From positions 1 to 7,643 of the forward strand of contig CANQZX010000050.1 of NCBI GenBank assembly GCA_947628445.1: a stretch of DNA of 7,643 nt. The letters are read 5' to 3'. This document shows positions 1-6,137 of the stretch, piece by piece. The stretch comes from an uncultured Bacilli bacterium. GTDB lineage: Bacteria > Bacillota_I > Bacilli_A > RF39 > UBA660. The notes beneath the pieces were generated by a model. That model was not told the origin of the DNA. It made no database searches and saw only the letters and a program-made list of their open reading frames with translations. The number at the start of each line of letters is the position of its first letter. The first letter of the stretch is position 1. Position numbers and translations under genes: made by a program.

Positions 1-76
1 GGTGGACCTCGTAGGACTCGAACCTACGACCGCCCGGTTATGAGCCGGATGCTCTAACCAGCTGAGCTAGAGGTCC
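1..76 (-). tRNA. tRNA with CAU anticodon, probably tRNA-Ile2 (lysidine-modified)
   Basis: The minus strand folds as a full cloverleaf: acceptor stem GGACCTC (70-76) pairs with GAGGTCC (4-10), the T arm carries GGTTCGAGTCC, and the D arm carries AGCTCAGCTGGTTAGAGC. The anticodon loop is CTCATAA with CAT at positions 40-42. Discriminator A is at position 3 and the first two bases of an apparently encoded CCA end occupy 2-1; the last A would fall outside the window. A CAU anticodon can belong to initiator Met, elongator Met or Ile2. Standard pairing at the top of the acceptor stem argues against initiator. The body resembles, from memory, the Bacillus-type Ile2 tRNA whose C34 is converted to lysidine by TilS to read AUA. 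The Ile2 identity is therefore likely but rests on recall. Confidence 0.93.
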
Positions 77-89
77 AGCAGACTATTTA

Positions 90-118
90 ATAATAACATA
101 AAACCCTTTTTCTTGCAA
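90..118 (-). promoter_or_regulatory. Promoter of the tRNA gene
   Basis: On the minus strand a TTGCAA -35 box (113-118) and a TATTAT -10 box (90-95) are separated by exactly 17 nt. Initiation near position 83 would leave only a short leader before the tRNA 5' end at 76. Spacing and placement are ideal, though each box has one or two departures from consensus. It lies downstream of the terminator of the preceding gene, so the tRNA is likely transcribed independently. Confidence 0.65.
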
Positions 119-134
119 TAATTTTATGCAAAAA

Positions 135-163
135 AATAAACTCCTATGAGCTAAGAGCTTATT
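135..163 (-). terminator. Intrinsic terminator of the 138-residue protein gene
   Basis: On the minus strand a 12-bp stem (152-163 with 135-146, two G-U pairs) closes a 5-nt loop and is followed at once by a run of T residues (130-136 read on the minus strand). The stem overlaps the TAA stop codon (159-161) of the gene it ends, which is common in compact genomes. It separates this gene from the tRNA. Confidence 0.75.
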
Positions 164-575
164 TATTTAACATATTAAGTAAATCAATTTTAAACATATC
201 TTTTGAAGCATTACTTTTAGAAATCATGATACCTTTATAAGTTGTAAGTTCACTCCGGTGTCCTTCTAGTAATATTTCGGAAGGTGTAATGTTTTCTAAC
301 ATAACAACTTGTTCCTTTTTGTGAACCGTATAAATTAATTTTACTTCACCATGAATTTGGGCAAACATTTTATCACTAGGTAATTTTAATTCGTAAGTTT
401 CGGTCCCATTTTTCTTATTAGTAGAAACCAAGTTACCTAAAAAATTACCATTTTTTAATGCAGGATAATATTCAAAGCTTAATTTTTTAAAAGCTAGCAT
501 ATTATACTTTTTAATAGCCCTTTCTAATTTGCGAAATTCATTTTCATTTACATAATCAAGAACATAACCTTTCAT
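159..575 (-). CDS. Hypothetical protein, 138 residues, own transcription unit
   Basis: I do not recognise this protein. It has no transmembrane segment, signal peptide or cysteine, so it is probably cytoplasmic. The N-terminal third is Lys/Glu-rich and likely helical (EFRKLERAIKKYN, residues 13-25). The middle alternates hydrophobic and polar residues in a way that suggests beta strands (for example YELKLP, VKLIYTV, VVMLENI). The C-terminus contains TTYKGIMISKSNASKDMFK followed by a short hydrophobic IDLLNML end. The start is fixed by a strong Shine-Dalgarno AAGGGGGT (582-589) six bases upstream, and by a promoter whose start site would lie only about 20 nt before the ATG. A strong terminator overlaps its stop. 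A single-gene unit with near-perfect expression signals suggests a well-expressed protein. No function is proposed. Confidence 0.85.
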   Translation of the reverse strand: MKGYVLDYVNENEFRKLERAIKKYNMLAFKKLSFEYYPALKNGNFLGNLVSTNKKNGTETYELKLPSDKMFAQIHGEVKLIYTVHKKEQVVMLENITPSEILLEGHRSELTTYKGIMISKSNASKDMFKIDLLNMLNK

Positions 576-601
576 TTATATACCCCCTTAATTACGAAAA
601 A

Positions 602-630
602 ATTATAGCACATTTTAAATATTTTGTCAA
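602..630 (-). promoter_or_regulatory. Perfect consensus sigma-A promoter for the 138-residue protein gene
   Basis: On the minus strand TTGACA (625-630) and TATAAT (602-607) match the vegetative sigma factor consensus at all twelve positions with the optimal 17-nt spacer. A second TTGACA lies 11 nt upstream at 636-641, giving a tandem repeat TTTGACA.AAATTTGACA-like layout. The predicted start is near 595, giving a short leader that contains the Shine-Dalgarno. Only the downstream copy is correctly spaced from the -10; the upstream one could be chance in AT-rich DNA or part of a binding site. Confidence 0.9.
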
Positions 631-703
631 ATTTATGTCAAATATTTTTCTTATACCTTGCTTTCTTGCTTTTTTAGTAGACAAATATAGACGTAAAATG
701 GCA

Positions 704-727
704 ATAAAAAAACTTATAAATTAAGTT
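704..727 (-). terminator. Possible weak terminator at the end of the four-gene operon
   Basis: AACTTA and TAAGTT (722-727 and 711-716) form a 6-bp hairpin with a 5-nt loop on the minus strand, followed by a T-rich run (about 704-712). The stop codon of the Smr gene (714-716) lies in the stem. The stem has only one G-C pair, so it would be weak. The position after the last operon gene is the main argument. Confidence 0.35.
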
Positions 728-962
728 CAACAATGGTTTCACCTAAATTCCAATTGTTTAATTTATAAGCTTTTACTAATTGATGATTTTTTAATACGCG
801 ATGAACCTCTCTAGTTAAGATATTCGTACTTTTACCATGAATAATAACTACCACGGGCTGTTTTAAATTGTAATTATCTATAAGAAATTCATTAACTAAG
901 ACCTCAACCATATTAACTATTTCCCCATGGAGGTCTAAATGTGGGGTTTTCGAACTAATCAT
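714..962 (-). CDS. Stand-alone Smr domain protein, 82 residues
   Basis: This is a minimal Smr (small MutS-related) domain. LDLHGE at residues 9-14 is the N-terminal Smr signature and the central HGKSTNIL at 42-49 corresponds to the HGKGTGIL loop. It is followed by a helix ending in a short VKAYKLN strand. Smr domains occur at the end of MutS2 and as free proteins; characterised members bind or nick nucleic acid, and MutS2 Smr acts in ribosome rescue or recombination control. Here the loop has Ser/Asn where many family members have Gly, so nuclease activity cannot be assumed. The ATG overlaps the TGA of the sugar kinase gene in an ATGA (959-962). No good Shine-Dalgarno precedes it, so translation probably depends on coupling to the kinase. 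It is the last gene of the operon; stand-alone Smr proteins are usually longer, so a lone 82-residue copy is short but complete. Confidence 0.85.
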   Translation of the reverse strand: MISSKTPHLDLHGEIVNMVEVLVNEFLIDNYNLKQPVVVIIHGKSTNILTREVHRVLKNHQLVKAYKLNNWNLGETIVELNL

Positions 963-1999
963 TGGGGCATCTGATTATTTGTAGAGGCAGGATTTGGTGC
1001 TGTCGGAGTTGCCACATTATTAGGATTAGGTGCGGCATTTGGTGTAGGAGCCGGAGCGGGATTAGGATTTGGTGCTGGGGCTTGATTTATTCCCCCAACC
1101 TTTTTAGCATACTCATCTAAAACCGCGGAAAGTTCCGGAACACTTAATCTACTACCAATTTTTTTAACTGATAAGCCACCAGCAATATTTGCTAATGTAA
1201 CTGTTTTTTCTAAAGGAAAACCATTGGCAATGCCATAAACAAAAGCGCCATGGAAAATATCCCCTGCTCCCGTGGTATCTTGCACATCCGTAATTTTTAA
1301 CCCGGGCATAATTTTAATTTGGTTATTATCTTTATATAAAGCACCTCTATCTTCCAGCGTTACAACTATTTCCGAATTTGGATACTTTTTCATTAAATTA
1401 CTATAAACATTAACTAAAGTGCTTGGATTATTAAAATCCATTTTAAAACCACTGACAGTTTCAGCAAAGCCCTTGGAACAAACAATATAATTCATATATT
1501 TACACAATTCTAATAATTCATTAGTAATTCGTCCCGCATCTATTATTTTTATAGCATTAGGAAACTTACTTATTGCCATTTGAGCAGCTCCATAATCATG
1601 GCCATCCGTAAAAATAATATCCGGCGTAAAATCATAATTAAATTTCTTTAAAGGTTTAAACTCACCGGCAACATTAAAAACGGTTCTCGTCCCATTTTTC
1701 CGATTAACCATAATTAAAGATAGAGATGTATCTTGATCAAAACTAGTTTCAATATAATTACTATCTAAATTAACGGAACTATATTCTTTTTTTAGTTTTT
1801 CGCCAAAATCATCAGAACCCACAACTGTCGATAAAACGGTATCAATCCCCCACTTGCCTAAAAGATAAGCCGCATTACCGGCTGGGCCTCCCCCACATTT
1901 AACACTTTCATTAAAGCGATATTTCGTATTTTCAGTTGGGTATTCATCAACAACAATACTAATATCATAACTTGAATGACCAATGCACAATACTTTCAT
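959..1999 (-). CDS. PfkB-family (ribokinase-like) sugar kinase with Pro/Ala/Asn-rich C-terminal tail
   Basis: The protein should phosphorylate a sugar or nucleoside hydroxyl with ATP in the cytoplasm. The first PfkB signature is clear: GGGPAGNAAYLLGKWG at residues 36-51. The second, DTTGAGDIFHGAF (241-253), holds the anion hole and the catalytic base Asp247. The beta-strand lid region (about 10-32 and 90-112) is present. Substrate cannot be read from sequence; ribokinase, fructokinase or nucleoside kinase-like activities are all possible. The kinase fold ends near residue 304. A 42-residue tail of Pro, Ala, Asn and Thr with no charged residue then follows (305-346), which is unusual in this family. 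The start has a strong Shine-Dalgarno AAGGAGAG five bases upstream, lying inside the 3' end of the preceding gene. Only 2 nt separate its start from the upstream stop, and its TGA overlaps the Smr start, so it is co-transcribed and probably translationally coupled on both sides. Confidence 0.9.
   Translation of the reverse strand: MKVLCIGHSSYDISIVVDEYPTENTKYRFNESVKCGGGPAGNAAYLLGKWGIDTVLSTVVGSDDFGEKLKKEYSSVNLDSNYIETSFDQDTSLSLIMVNRKNGTRTVFNVAGEFKPLKKFNYDFTPDIIFTDGHDYGAAQMAISKFPNAIKIIDAGRITNELLELCKYMNYIVCSKGFAETVSGFKMDFNNPSTLVNVYSNLMKKYPNSEIVVTLEDRGALYKDNNQIKIMPGLKITDVQDTTGAGDIFHGAFVYGIANGFPLEKTVTLANIAGGLSVKKIGSRLSVPELSAVLDEYAKKVGGINQAPAPNPNPAPAPTPNAAPNPNNVATPTAPNPASTNNQMPQ
962..1087 (-). repeat. 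Low-complexity coding segment for the Pro/Ala/Asn tail
   Basis: These 126 bases encode kinase residues 305-346, built from loosely repeated APNP/NPAP/TAPNP units. On the plus strand a 14-nt direct repeat (aggatttggtgctg) occurs at 989-1002 and 1064-1077. The segment is visibly richer in G and C than its surroundings because of the Pro/Ala codons. Such imperfect tandem repeats are expected to change length by slippage, so the tail may vary between strains. Confidence 0.7.
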
Positions 2000-2001
2000 T
2001 T

Positions 2002-4380
2002 TTACTCTCCTTCTTGTTTACTTAAATCTAGGCGATATGGATTAATTTTACTGCCATCACCACTTGCTATTTTAGTATTACTTGATAGATAAAAGACCGG
2101 CCGCACAGCTTTATATTGAAACATAATCCAATCAAAACTTGATGAAAAATCTCCCAAATAAGTTAAATACCAAATATTTGAATTAGAATTTAATAACCTA
2201 GATAATGACCATTCAATTAATCCCATAAACATCCAATTATTATTTCTAACTACATAATTATCATAACCATTTGAATTATTTACTATTTGATTCCAAGCTT
2301 CTGGGTAAGCTGCATAGCCATAATCACTGACATACATTAAACCTATTTGGTCTTCATATATTAAGTCTTTTTCGGTACATGCTCTTGCTTGATCACTACC
2401 ATCATCGTAACAATTATTAGTTCCTATGGCTATTTTTTCATTTCCCAATTCTTTATTGTATACTTGTTTTGCATTATATGAATCCGCATTTGATATACCA
2501 ACTGTTTCCCATTTATGTTCGGTTATATGTTCACTTAAACCAGCCACTTTTTTAGTTAAATAACTTAAATAAAAACTATTTAAATTTATTTGATTTAAAT
2601 TGCTATCATTCCACTTACTATTGTATTTTCCAGAATCAGTCCTATAATTCCAATAATATACTCCAATTTCATTTTTACTTGATCCTCTATAAAAATCATT
2701 ACGTGCAGTATAATTGCCACTATAAGAACCACCTACTGCAGCTGTACTATCTCCTAATTCTTCTTTAGTAGTATAATCATATTTAATTAATTTCATTTCA
2801 TATTCGCCTGATTCATTTGGAAATAAGCCAATTATTCGATAAAGATCAGCATCAGAAGAACATTCATTTTCGTTTGTTGTTCCATCTAAGCAAACGAAAT
2901 TATTAATATTTCCCACAACACGTCCATCTTTCAGAGCTTGATTTAGTGCTTCGCCAAAAGTATCATATAATGTATCATTTTTATAAGCTAATTTATATTT
3001 AGAGATATTTTCAGAGCATGCATCAATATCATAATTATTATAGTCAACATCTTGTCCATTACAATTACGTTTTATTAAATCTCCAAAAACATTATTATAG
3101 GTTGTTTTATACCCACTAGCTATTTGATAATCGCTTCCACTATAGCGATATGATAGATCTTCTGCTTCAAAATTGGCATTTGGCATTCCATCATAATCAG
3201 CTTTTCCATCATGATAGAATAAAGTTTTATCTGTATTCGTAGCTTTTAAAGACTCCTTTGCTAATTTACATGATGCACTATCATCATTACAAATTTCTGC
3301 ATAAGAGTTTCCACTTTCAGTTATTATTTTTGATACTATATATGGATTTTCTTTCGTTCCATCTCCAGAAATATAATTAACATTCCATTTTAAGTAAAAT
3401 GTTGGCCGAACTGCAAATCCTGTATTTCCAATATAAGATTGTATTTTACCATTATTCATTATATATAAAATACTACTTGAACTATCTGCTCTTTTACTTA
3501 TTGTCCATTCATCCAATCCTTGATATAACCAATTGCTTTCCTTAGCTAATTCATAATCTTCATCAGTATCTGAATAGCTCTTATATTCCCAAAATTTTGG
3601 TTTTGCAGCGTACATATAATCACTTACATACATTAAGCCGATTTTACTTTCAACTGTTTTATTTTGTTTATTATTATTTATTTCTGACTCAAAAATATTT
3701 TTAGCGTTATTATTTAAAGCGTCGGTAAAAGACAATCCACCAATTTGCCAGTTATTTTCGTCTATTAAATACTTCCAATCCTGAATATAATTTATAAAAT
3801 TTTTATTTAAATTAGTTTTATTTAATTCACTATTATCCCAGTCATTTGTTAATTCTTTATCTGGATATAACCAAAAAAAGCTATCAACATACTTTTTTGA
3901 CCCTATATATGTATCATTTAATCCACTACTAAATCCATTATTTGTACTATTGCCATCTGTTCCTAAAACATCTTTATTTACATAATCATTTTTAATTAAT
4001 TTTATCTGATATTTTCCATCTTTATCATCATCAAAAGCTCCAATTATACGATATAAATATTCATCAGGGCAATCACCATTTTCATTTATTTTGTCATAGC
4101 CAAAACAAACATAATTTTCAACATCTTCGTTAGATCCACTAAATCTATAGCTATCATCGTGTGCACCATTTTTTAAATATGAATTATGATGATAAATAGT
4201 TGGAGTTTCTGTCCAATTAGAAAGAGATTTTATTTTTTCAGCAAAATTGGTTTCAGAATTATTTTTTTCTATTACATTGATGCTTAACAATGATTTTTCT
4301 TTTAAATCACCATTAATATTTATCAATGTAATCGTAATTAATAAGATGCTAATAACTAATAAAATAATACTTTTTTTCAT
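2002..4380 (-). CDS. Exported surface protein with two DUF6273/lectin-fold-like domains, 792 residues
   Basis: The N-terminus MKKSIILLVISILLITITL is a signal peptide or signal anchor without a lipobox, so the rest should be outside the cell. Two copies of the same domain follow. Copy 1 spans residues about 75-350 (DSYRFSG, LYRIIG, IGLMYVSDYMYAA, NWLYQGLDEW, AVRPTFYL, SGDGTKENPY). Copy 2 spans about 408-786 (SYRYSG, LYRIIG, IGLMYVSDYGYAA, NWMFMGLIEW, AVRPVFYL, SGDGSKINPY). Copy 2 carries an extra ~77 residues between its first two motifs. Paired cysteines (92/104, 497/507, 657/668) could form disulfides. The EW...VRP...SGDG..NPY order resembles DUF6273 and formylglycine-generating-enzyme or C-type-lectin-like domains; this is inference from motif order. 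No LPXTG sorting signal is present. An in-frame ATG at 4404 exists, but 4380 is chosen because AAAGGTGA sits just upstream and the hydrophobic segment starts right after it. Ligand binding or adhesion is plausible, not shown. Confidence 0.85.
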   Translation of the reverse strand: MKKSIILLVISILLITITLININGDLKEKSLLSINVIEKNNSETNFAEKIKSLSNWTETPTIYHHNSYLKNGAHDDSYRFSGSNEDVENYVCFGYDKINENGDCPDEYLYRIIGAFDDDKDGKYQIKLIKNDYVNKDVLGTDGNSTNNGFSSGLNDTYIGSKKYVDSFFWLYPDKELTNDWDNSELNKTNLNKNFINYIQDWKYLIDENNWQIGGLSFTDALNNNAKNIFESEINNNKQNKTVESKIGLMYVSDYMYAAKPKFWEYKSYSDTDEDYELAKESNWLYQGLDEWTISKRADSSSSILYIMNNGKIQSYIGNTGFAVRPTFYLKWNVNYISGDGTKENPYIVSKIITESGNSYAEICNDDSASCKLAKESLKATNTDKTLFYHDGKADYDGMPNANFEAEDLSYRYSGSDYQIASGYKTTYNNVFGDLIKRNCNGQDVDYNNYDIDACSENISKYKLAYKNDTLYDTFGEALNQALKDGRVVGNINNFVCLDGTTNENECSSDADLYRIIGLFPNESGEYEMKLIKYDYTTKEELGDSTAAVGGSYSGNYTARNDFYRGSSKNEIGVYYWNYRTDSGKYNSKWNDSNLNQINLNSFYLSYLTKKVAGLSEHITEHKWETVGISNADSYNAKQVYNKELGNEKIAIGTNNCYDDGSDQARACTEKDLIYEDQIGLMYVSDYGYAAYPEAWNQIVNNSNGYDNYVVRNNNWMFMGLIEWSLSRLLNSNSNIWYLTYLGDFSSSFDWIMFQYKAVRPVFYLSSNTKIASGDGSKINPYRLDLSKQEGE
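2005..2012 (-). promoter_or_regulatory. Ribosome binding site of the sugar kinase gene
   Basis: AAGGAGAG on the minus strand lies five bases before the kinase ATG at 1999 and within the last codons of the upstream surface protein. It fixes the kinase start and shows that ribosomes finishing the surface protein would stop on the initiation site of the next gene. Confidence 0.8.
2023..3159 (-). other. Surface domain copy 2 (in the 792-residue protein)
   Basis: Residues 408-786. This copy is much closer to the single domain of the 577-residue protein than to copy 1 of its own protein. It shares a 28-residue identical run (508-535) and near-identical C-terminal motifs with that domain. The segment between EW (723-724) and AVRP (758-761), at about 2104-2202, is the most divergent part. 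The insertion at residues about 418-494 (2899-3129) contains Cys440 and Cys455, which could form a disulfide, and is absent from the other two copies. Confidence 0.75.
2773..2856 (-). repeat. 84-nt duplicated block, copy A
   Basis: The 28 codons here translate to the same peptide as the block at 5130-5213 (SDADLYRIIGLF at its start). By direct comparison 78 of 84 bases match, and all six differences are silent. It is the best-conserved part of a longer similarity between the two surface protein genes. Confidence 0.9.
3331..4158 (-). other. Surface domain copy 1 (in the 792-residue protein)
   Basis: Residues 75-350. It contains all the family motifs, but diverges from the other two copies: LYRIIGAF continues with an Asp-rich stretch instead of PNESGEYEMK, and the second Cys pair is missing. 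Its variable segment (about 3409-3495, residues 296-324) is Ser/Asn/Gly/Ile-rich. The motif NPYIV replaces NPYRL. It is an older or independently evolving copy. Confidence 0.75.
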
Positions 4381-4383
4381 ATA

Positions 4384-4391
4384 ATCACCTT
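4384..4391 (-). promoter_or_regulatory. Ribosome binding site that decides the start of the 792-residue protein
   Basis: AAAGGTGA on the minus strand sits in the 14-nt gap between the upstream stop (4395-4397) and the ATG at 4380. The alternative in-frame ATG at 4404 lies upstream of this site, inside the preceding gene, and would place eight charged or polar residues before the signal sequence. The downstream start is preferred. Confidence 0.8.
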
Positions 4392-4394
4392 TAC

Positions 4395-6128
4395 TTAATT
4401 CCAAGATAACCGATATGGATTGGTCTTACTACCATCACCACTAGCAAGTTTAGTTGAAGATGTTAGGTAAAAGACAGGTCTAACCGCATACATAGATGCG
4501 GCAGTAAAATAATCATTTTGATATCCACTGGCATCAATATACCACGAATTTGTTCCTGCATCATGGTTTCTTGTAATTGTCCATTCATACAATCCCATAT
4601 ACATCCAATTTTGAGCCTTATCATAAGAGGAAGATTGTATATTCCATGTATCAGAAGATGCGGCATAGCCATAATCACTTACGTACATTAAACCAATTTT
4701 AGCTTTATAAGTTAAATCGTCTGTTTGATTACATAATCTACTTGTCGTACTATTTGCATTAGTATAACATTTATTACTCGTTGTGGTTAATTTGTTAGTA
4801 CCAAGTTCTTTTTCATATACAAAATAAGCAGCTGATTCCAAATGATTATAAGGGACTCCACTTACAGTCCATGTATGATTCGCTATGTTACTAGTTAATT
4901 TGTCAACGTTATTTAAATAATTATTTAAATAGAAAGTATTCAAATTTATTTTATTTAGATTACTATCTTTCCACATATTATCATAATTATCCGTTCCGTA
5001 ATAATTCCAATAATATGCTGCTATATTATCAATATTATTTCCCTTATAATATGTATTAGTATCAGTGTATTTTCCCGAATAGGCACCACCAGAAGCAGTT
5101 GATTTATTTCCTAATTCTTTTTCAGTAGCATAATCATATTTGATTAATTTCATTTCATATTCGCCTGATTCATTAGGAAATAAACCTATTATTCGATATA
5201 AATCAGCATCAGAATTGCATTCATTAGCACTACTTGTTCCATCTAAGCAGACATAGTTTTTAACAGCTTCACTTGAGCCACTATAGCGATAAGAATCATC
5301 ATCTGCTATTAAATCTTCATTGGCTATTTCGATATCAGCCATGGCTTCGGCACTATGTTTTATTAGAGTTGGAGTTTCGCCTTCTTTATTAGAATCTGCT
5401 AATAATCTTCTTATTGTTTTTTCATATTCTGGTAATTCTACAGGAGGTTCTTCTTCCTCTGAAGTCTTTGCTTGTTGCATTTTAACTTCTACTGTTAAGG
5501 ATTTATCTAAATTTGCCGATTGATTAAAATCTAAATTAATATATGTTAAGGAAAATGTCCAATTTTGTTCCATATCGGTGTCTTGGACCATAGCTAGAGA
5601 AATTTCTTGATTTTCTTTAACCATTACCGTACCACTATATTGGGTAACATCAAATCCAGTAACATTTTGATATTTTTCGGAATCTGCTTCAATATAGGGT
5701 AAGTCCGGAATATCCTCTTGAGTTAATTCATTACCATCAGGACCGGTAATCGTTAAAATTATTTCAGGTATTTCCTCAGGGGTTGTATACGTAAAATCAT
5801 TACTACTAATAGTAAAATAAACATTATAATATAAAGATTCTTCATTATCTTTTATAAGAAGCTTAGCTTTAGGATTGCTGACAACGCTTAAGTTAGTACC
5901 CTCTTTAGGTAAAGTACTTTTATTTACATCCATTTCTAAAGGATTGCCCGGGATGAATTGTAAAGCGGCAGTTTCATGCATATTGACTTCAATTCCCGTG
6001 GGGCCAGTTTCTTTATACATTAATTTAAAATAAGCATAGGAAATACGAGCAACTATGATAATTAAAACAAGCATGATTAAAATAAGCAATGATTTTAAAT
6101 ATTTGTTTTCTTTAATTTGCTTAATCAT
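4395..6128 (-). CDS. Membrane-anchored surface protein: beta-sandwich-like stalk plus one DUF6273/lectin-fold-like domain, 577 residues
   Basis: A Lys-bearing cytoplasmic start (residues 1-12) leads into a hydrophobic helix (13-28) ending in ARISYAYF. This pattern is typical of SipW-type signals on TasA-like proteins and of surface proteins in uncultured low-GC Bacillota. Residues about 40-220 look like a beta-rich domain (YYNVYFTIS, PEIILTITGPDG, WTFSLTYINLD), tentatively TasA-like or Ig-like. An acidic linker follows (221-275, with EEEEPP). The C-terminal domain (276-574) repeats the motifs of the next gene: DDSYRYSG, LYRIIGLFPNESGEYEM, IGLMYVSDYGYAA, NWMYMGLYEW, AVRPVFYL, SGDGSKTNPYRL. Cys294/304 and Cys454/466 are likely disulfide pairs. 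No LPXTG motif is present. It is the first gene of the operon, with a GGGTGAT Shine-Dalgarno and an extended -10 promoter just upstream. A role in surface binding is inferred from export and fold resemblance only. Confidence 0.85.
   Translation of the reverse strand: MIKQIKENKYLKSLLILIMLVLIIIVARISYAYFKLMYKETGPTGIEVNMHETAALQFIPGNPLEMDVNKSTLPKEGTNLSVVSNPKAKLLIKDNEESLYYNVYFTISSNDFTYTTPEEIPEIILTITGPDGNELTQEDIPDLPYIEADSEKYQNVTGFDVTQYSGTVMVKENQEISLAMVQDTDMEQNWTFSLTYINLDFNQSANLDKSLTVEVKMQQAKTSEEEEPPVELPEYEKTIRRLLADSNKEGETPTLIKHSAEAMADIEIANEDLIADDDSYRYSGSSEAVKNYVCLDGTSSANECNSDADLYRIIGLFPNESGEYEMKLIKYDYATEKELGNKSTASGGAYSGKYTDTNTYYKGNNIDNIAAYYWNYYGTDNYDNMWKDSNLNKINLNTFYLNNYLNNVDKLTSNIANHTWTVSGVPYNHLESAAYFVYEKELGTNKLTTTSNKCYTNANSTTSRLCNQTDDLTYKAKIGLMYVSDYGYAASSDTWNIQSSSYDKAQNWMYMGLYEWTITRNHDAGTNSWYIDASGYQNDYFTAASMYAVRPVFYLTSSTKLASGDGSKTNPYRLSWN
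4407..5303 (-). other. Surface domain copy 3 (in the 577-residue protein)
   Basis: Residues 276-574. It is closest to copy 2 of the neighbouring gene. The segment between EW (515-516) and AVRP (548-551), at about 4482-4574, reads TRNHDAGTNSWYI onward and is divergent in sequence and length from both other copies. The flanking framework is nearly invariant. Its single-copy arrangement on a stalk contrasts with the tandem arrangement downstream. Confidence 0.75.
5130..5213 (-). repeat. 84-nt duplicated block, copy B
   Basis: Partner of the block at 2773-2856: same 28-residue translation, 78 of 84 bases identical, only silent differences. It lies in domain copy 3. Confidence 0.9.
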
Positions 6129-6137
6129 CCTATCACC

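Noticed and set aside
959..962. UGA read as tryptophan (code 4) at the end of the sugar kinase gene
   Set aside because: Tryptophans in all the proteins are encoded by TGG, and the UGA makes a classic ATGA overlap with the Smr start. Read-through would add only a few residues of the wrong frame.
4381..4404. Upstream ATG start at 4404 for the 792-residue protein
   Set aside because: It lies before the clear AAAGGTGA ribosome binding site and inside the preceding gene, and it would add polar residues ahead of the signal sequence.
4463..4678. A 71-codon open frame on the minus strand inside the 577-residue protein gene
   Set aside because: It overlaps the real domain-coding frame on the same strand. 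Its translation is Met/Leu-rich without family motifs, and no convincing Shine-Dalgarno precedes it.
5320..5523. A 67-codon open frame on the plus strand opposite the linker region of the 577-residue protein
   Set aside because: It is antisense to a well-supported gene, its Ser-rich product has no recognisable motif, and it is explained by the acidic codons of the sense frame.
2002..6128. A diversity-generating retroelement acting on these genes
   Set aside because: No reverse transcriptase or template repeat is in the window, and differences between copies are not restricted to adenine positions. Kept only as a test in the findings.
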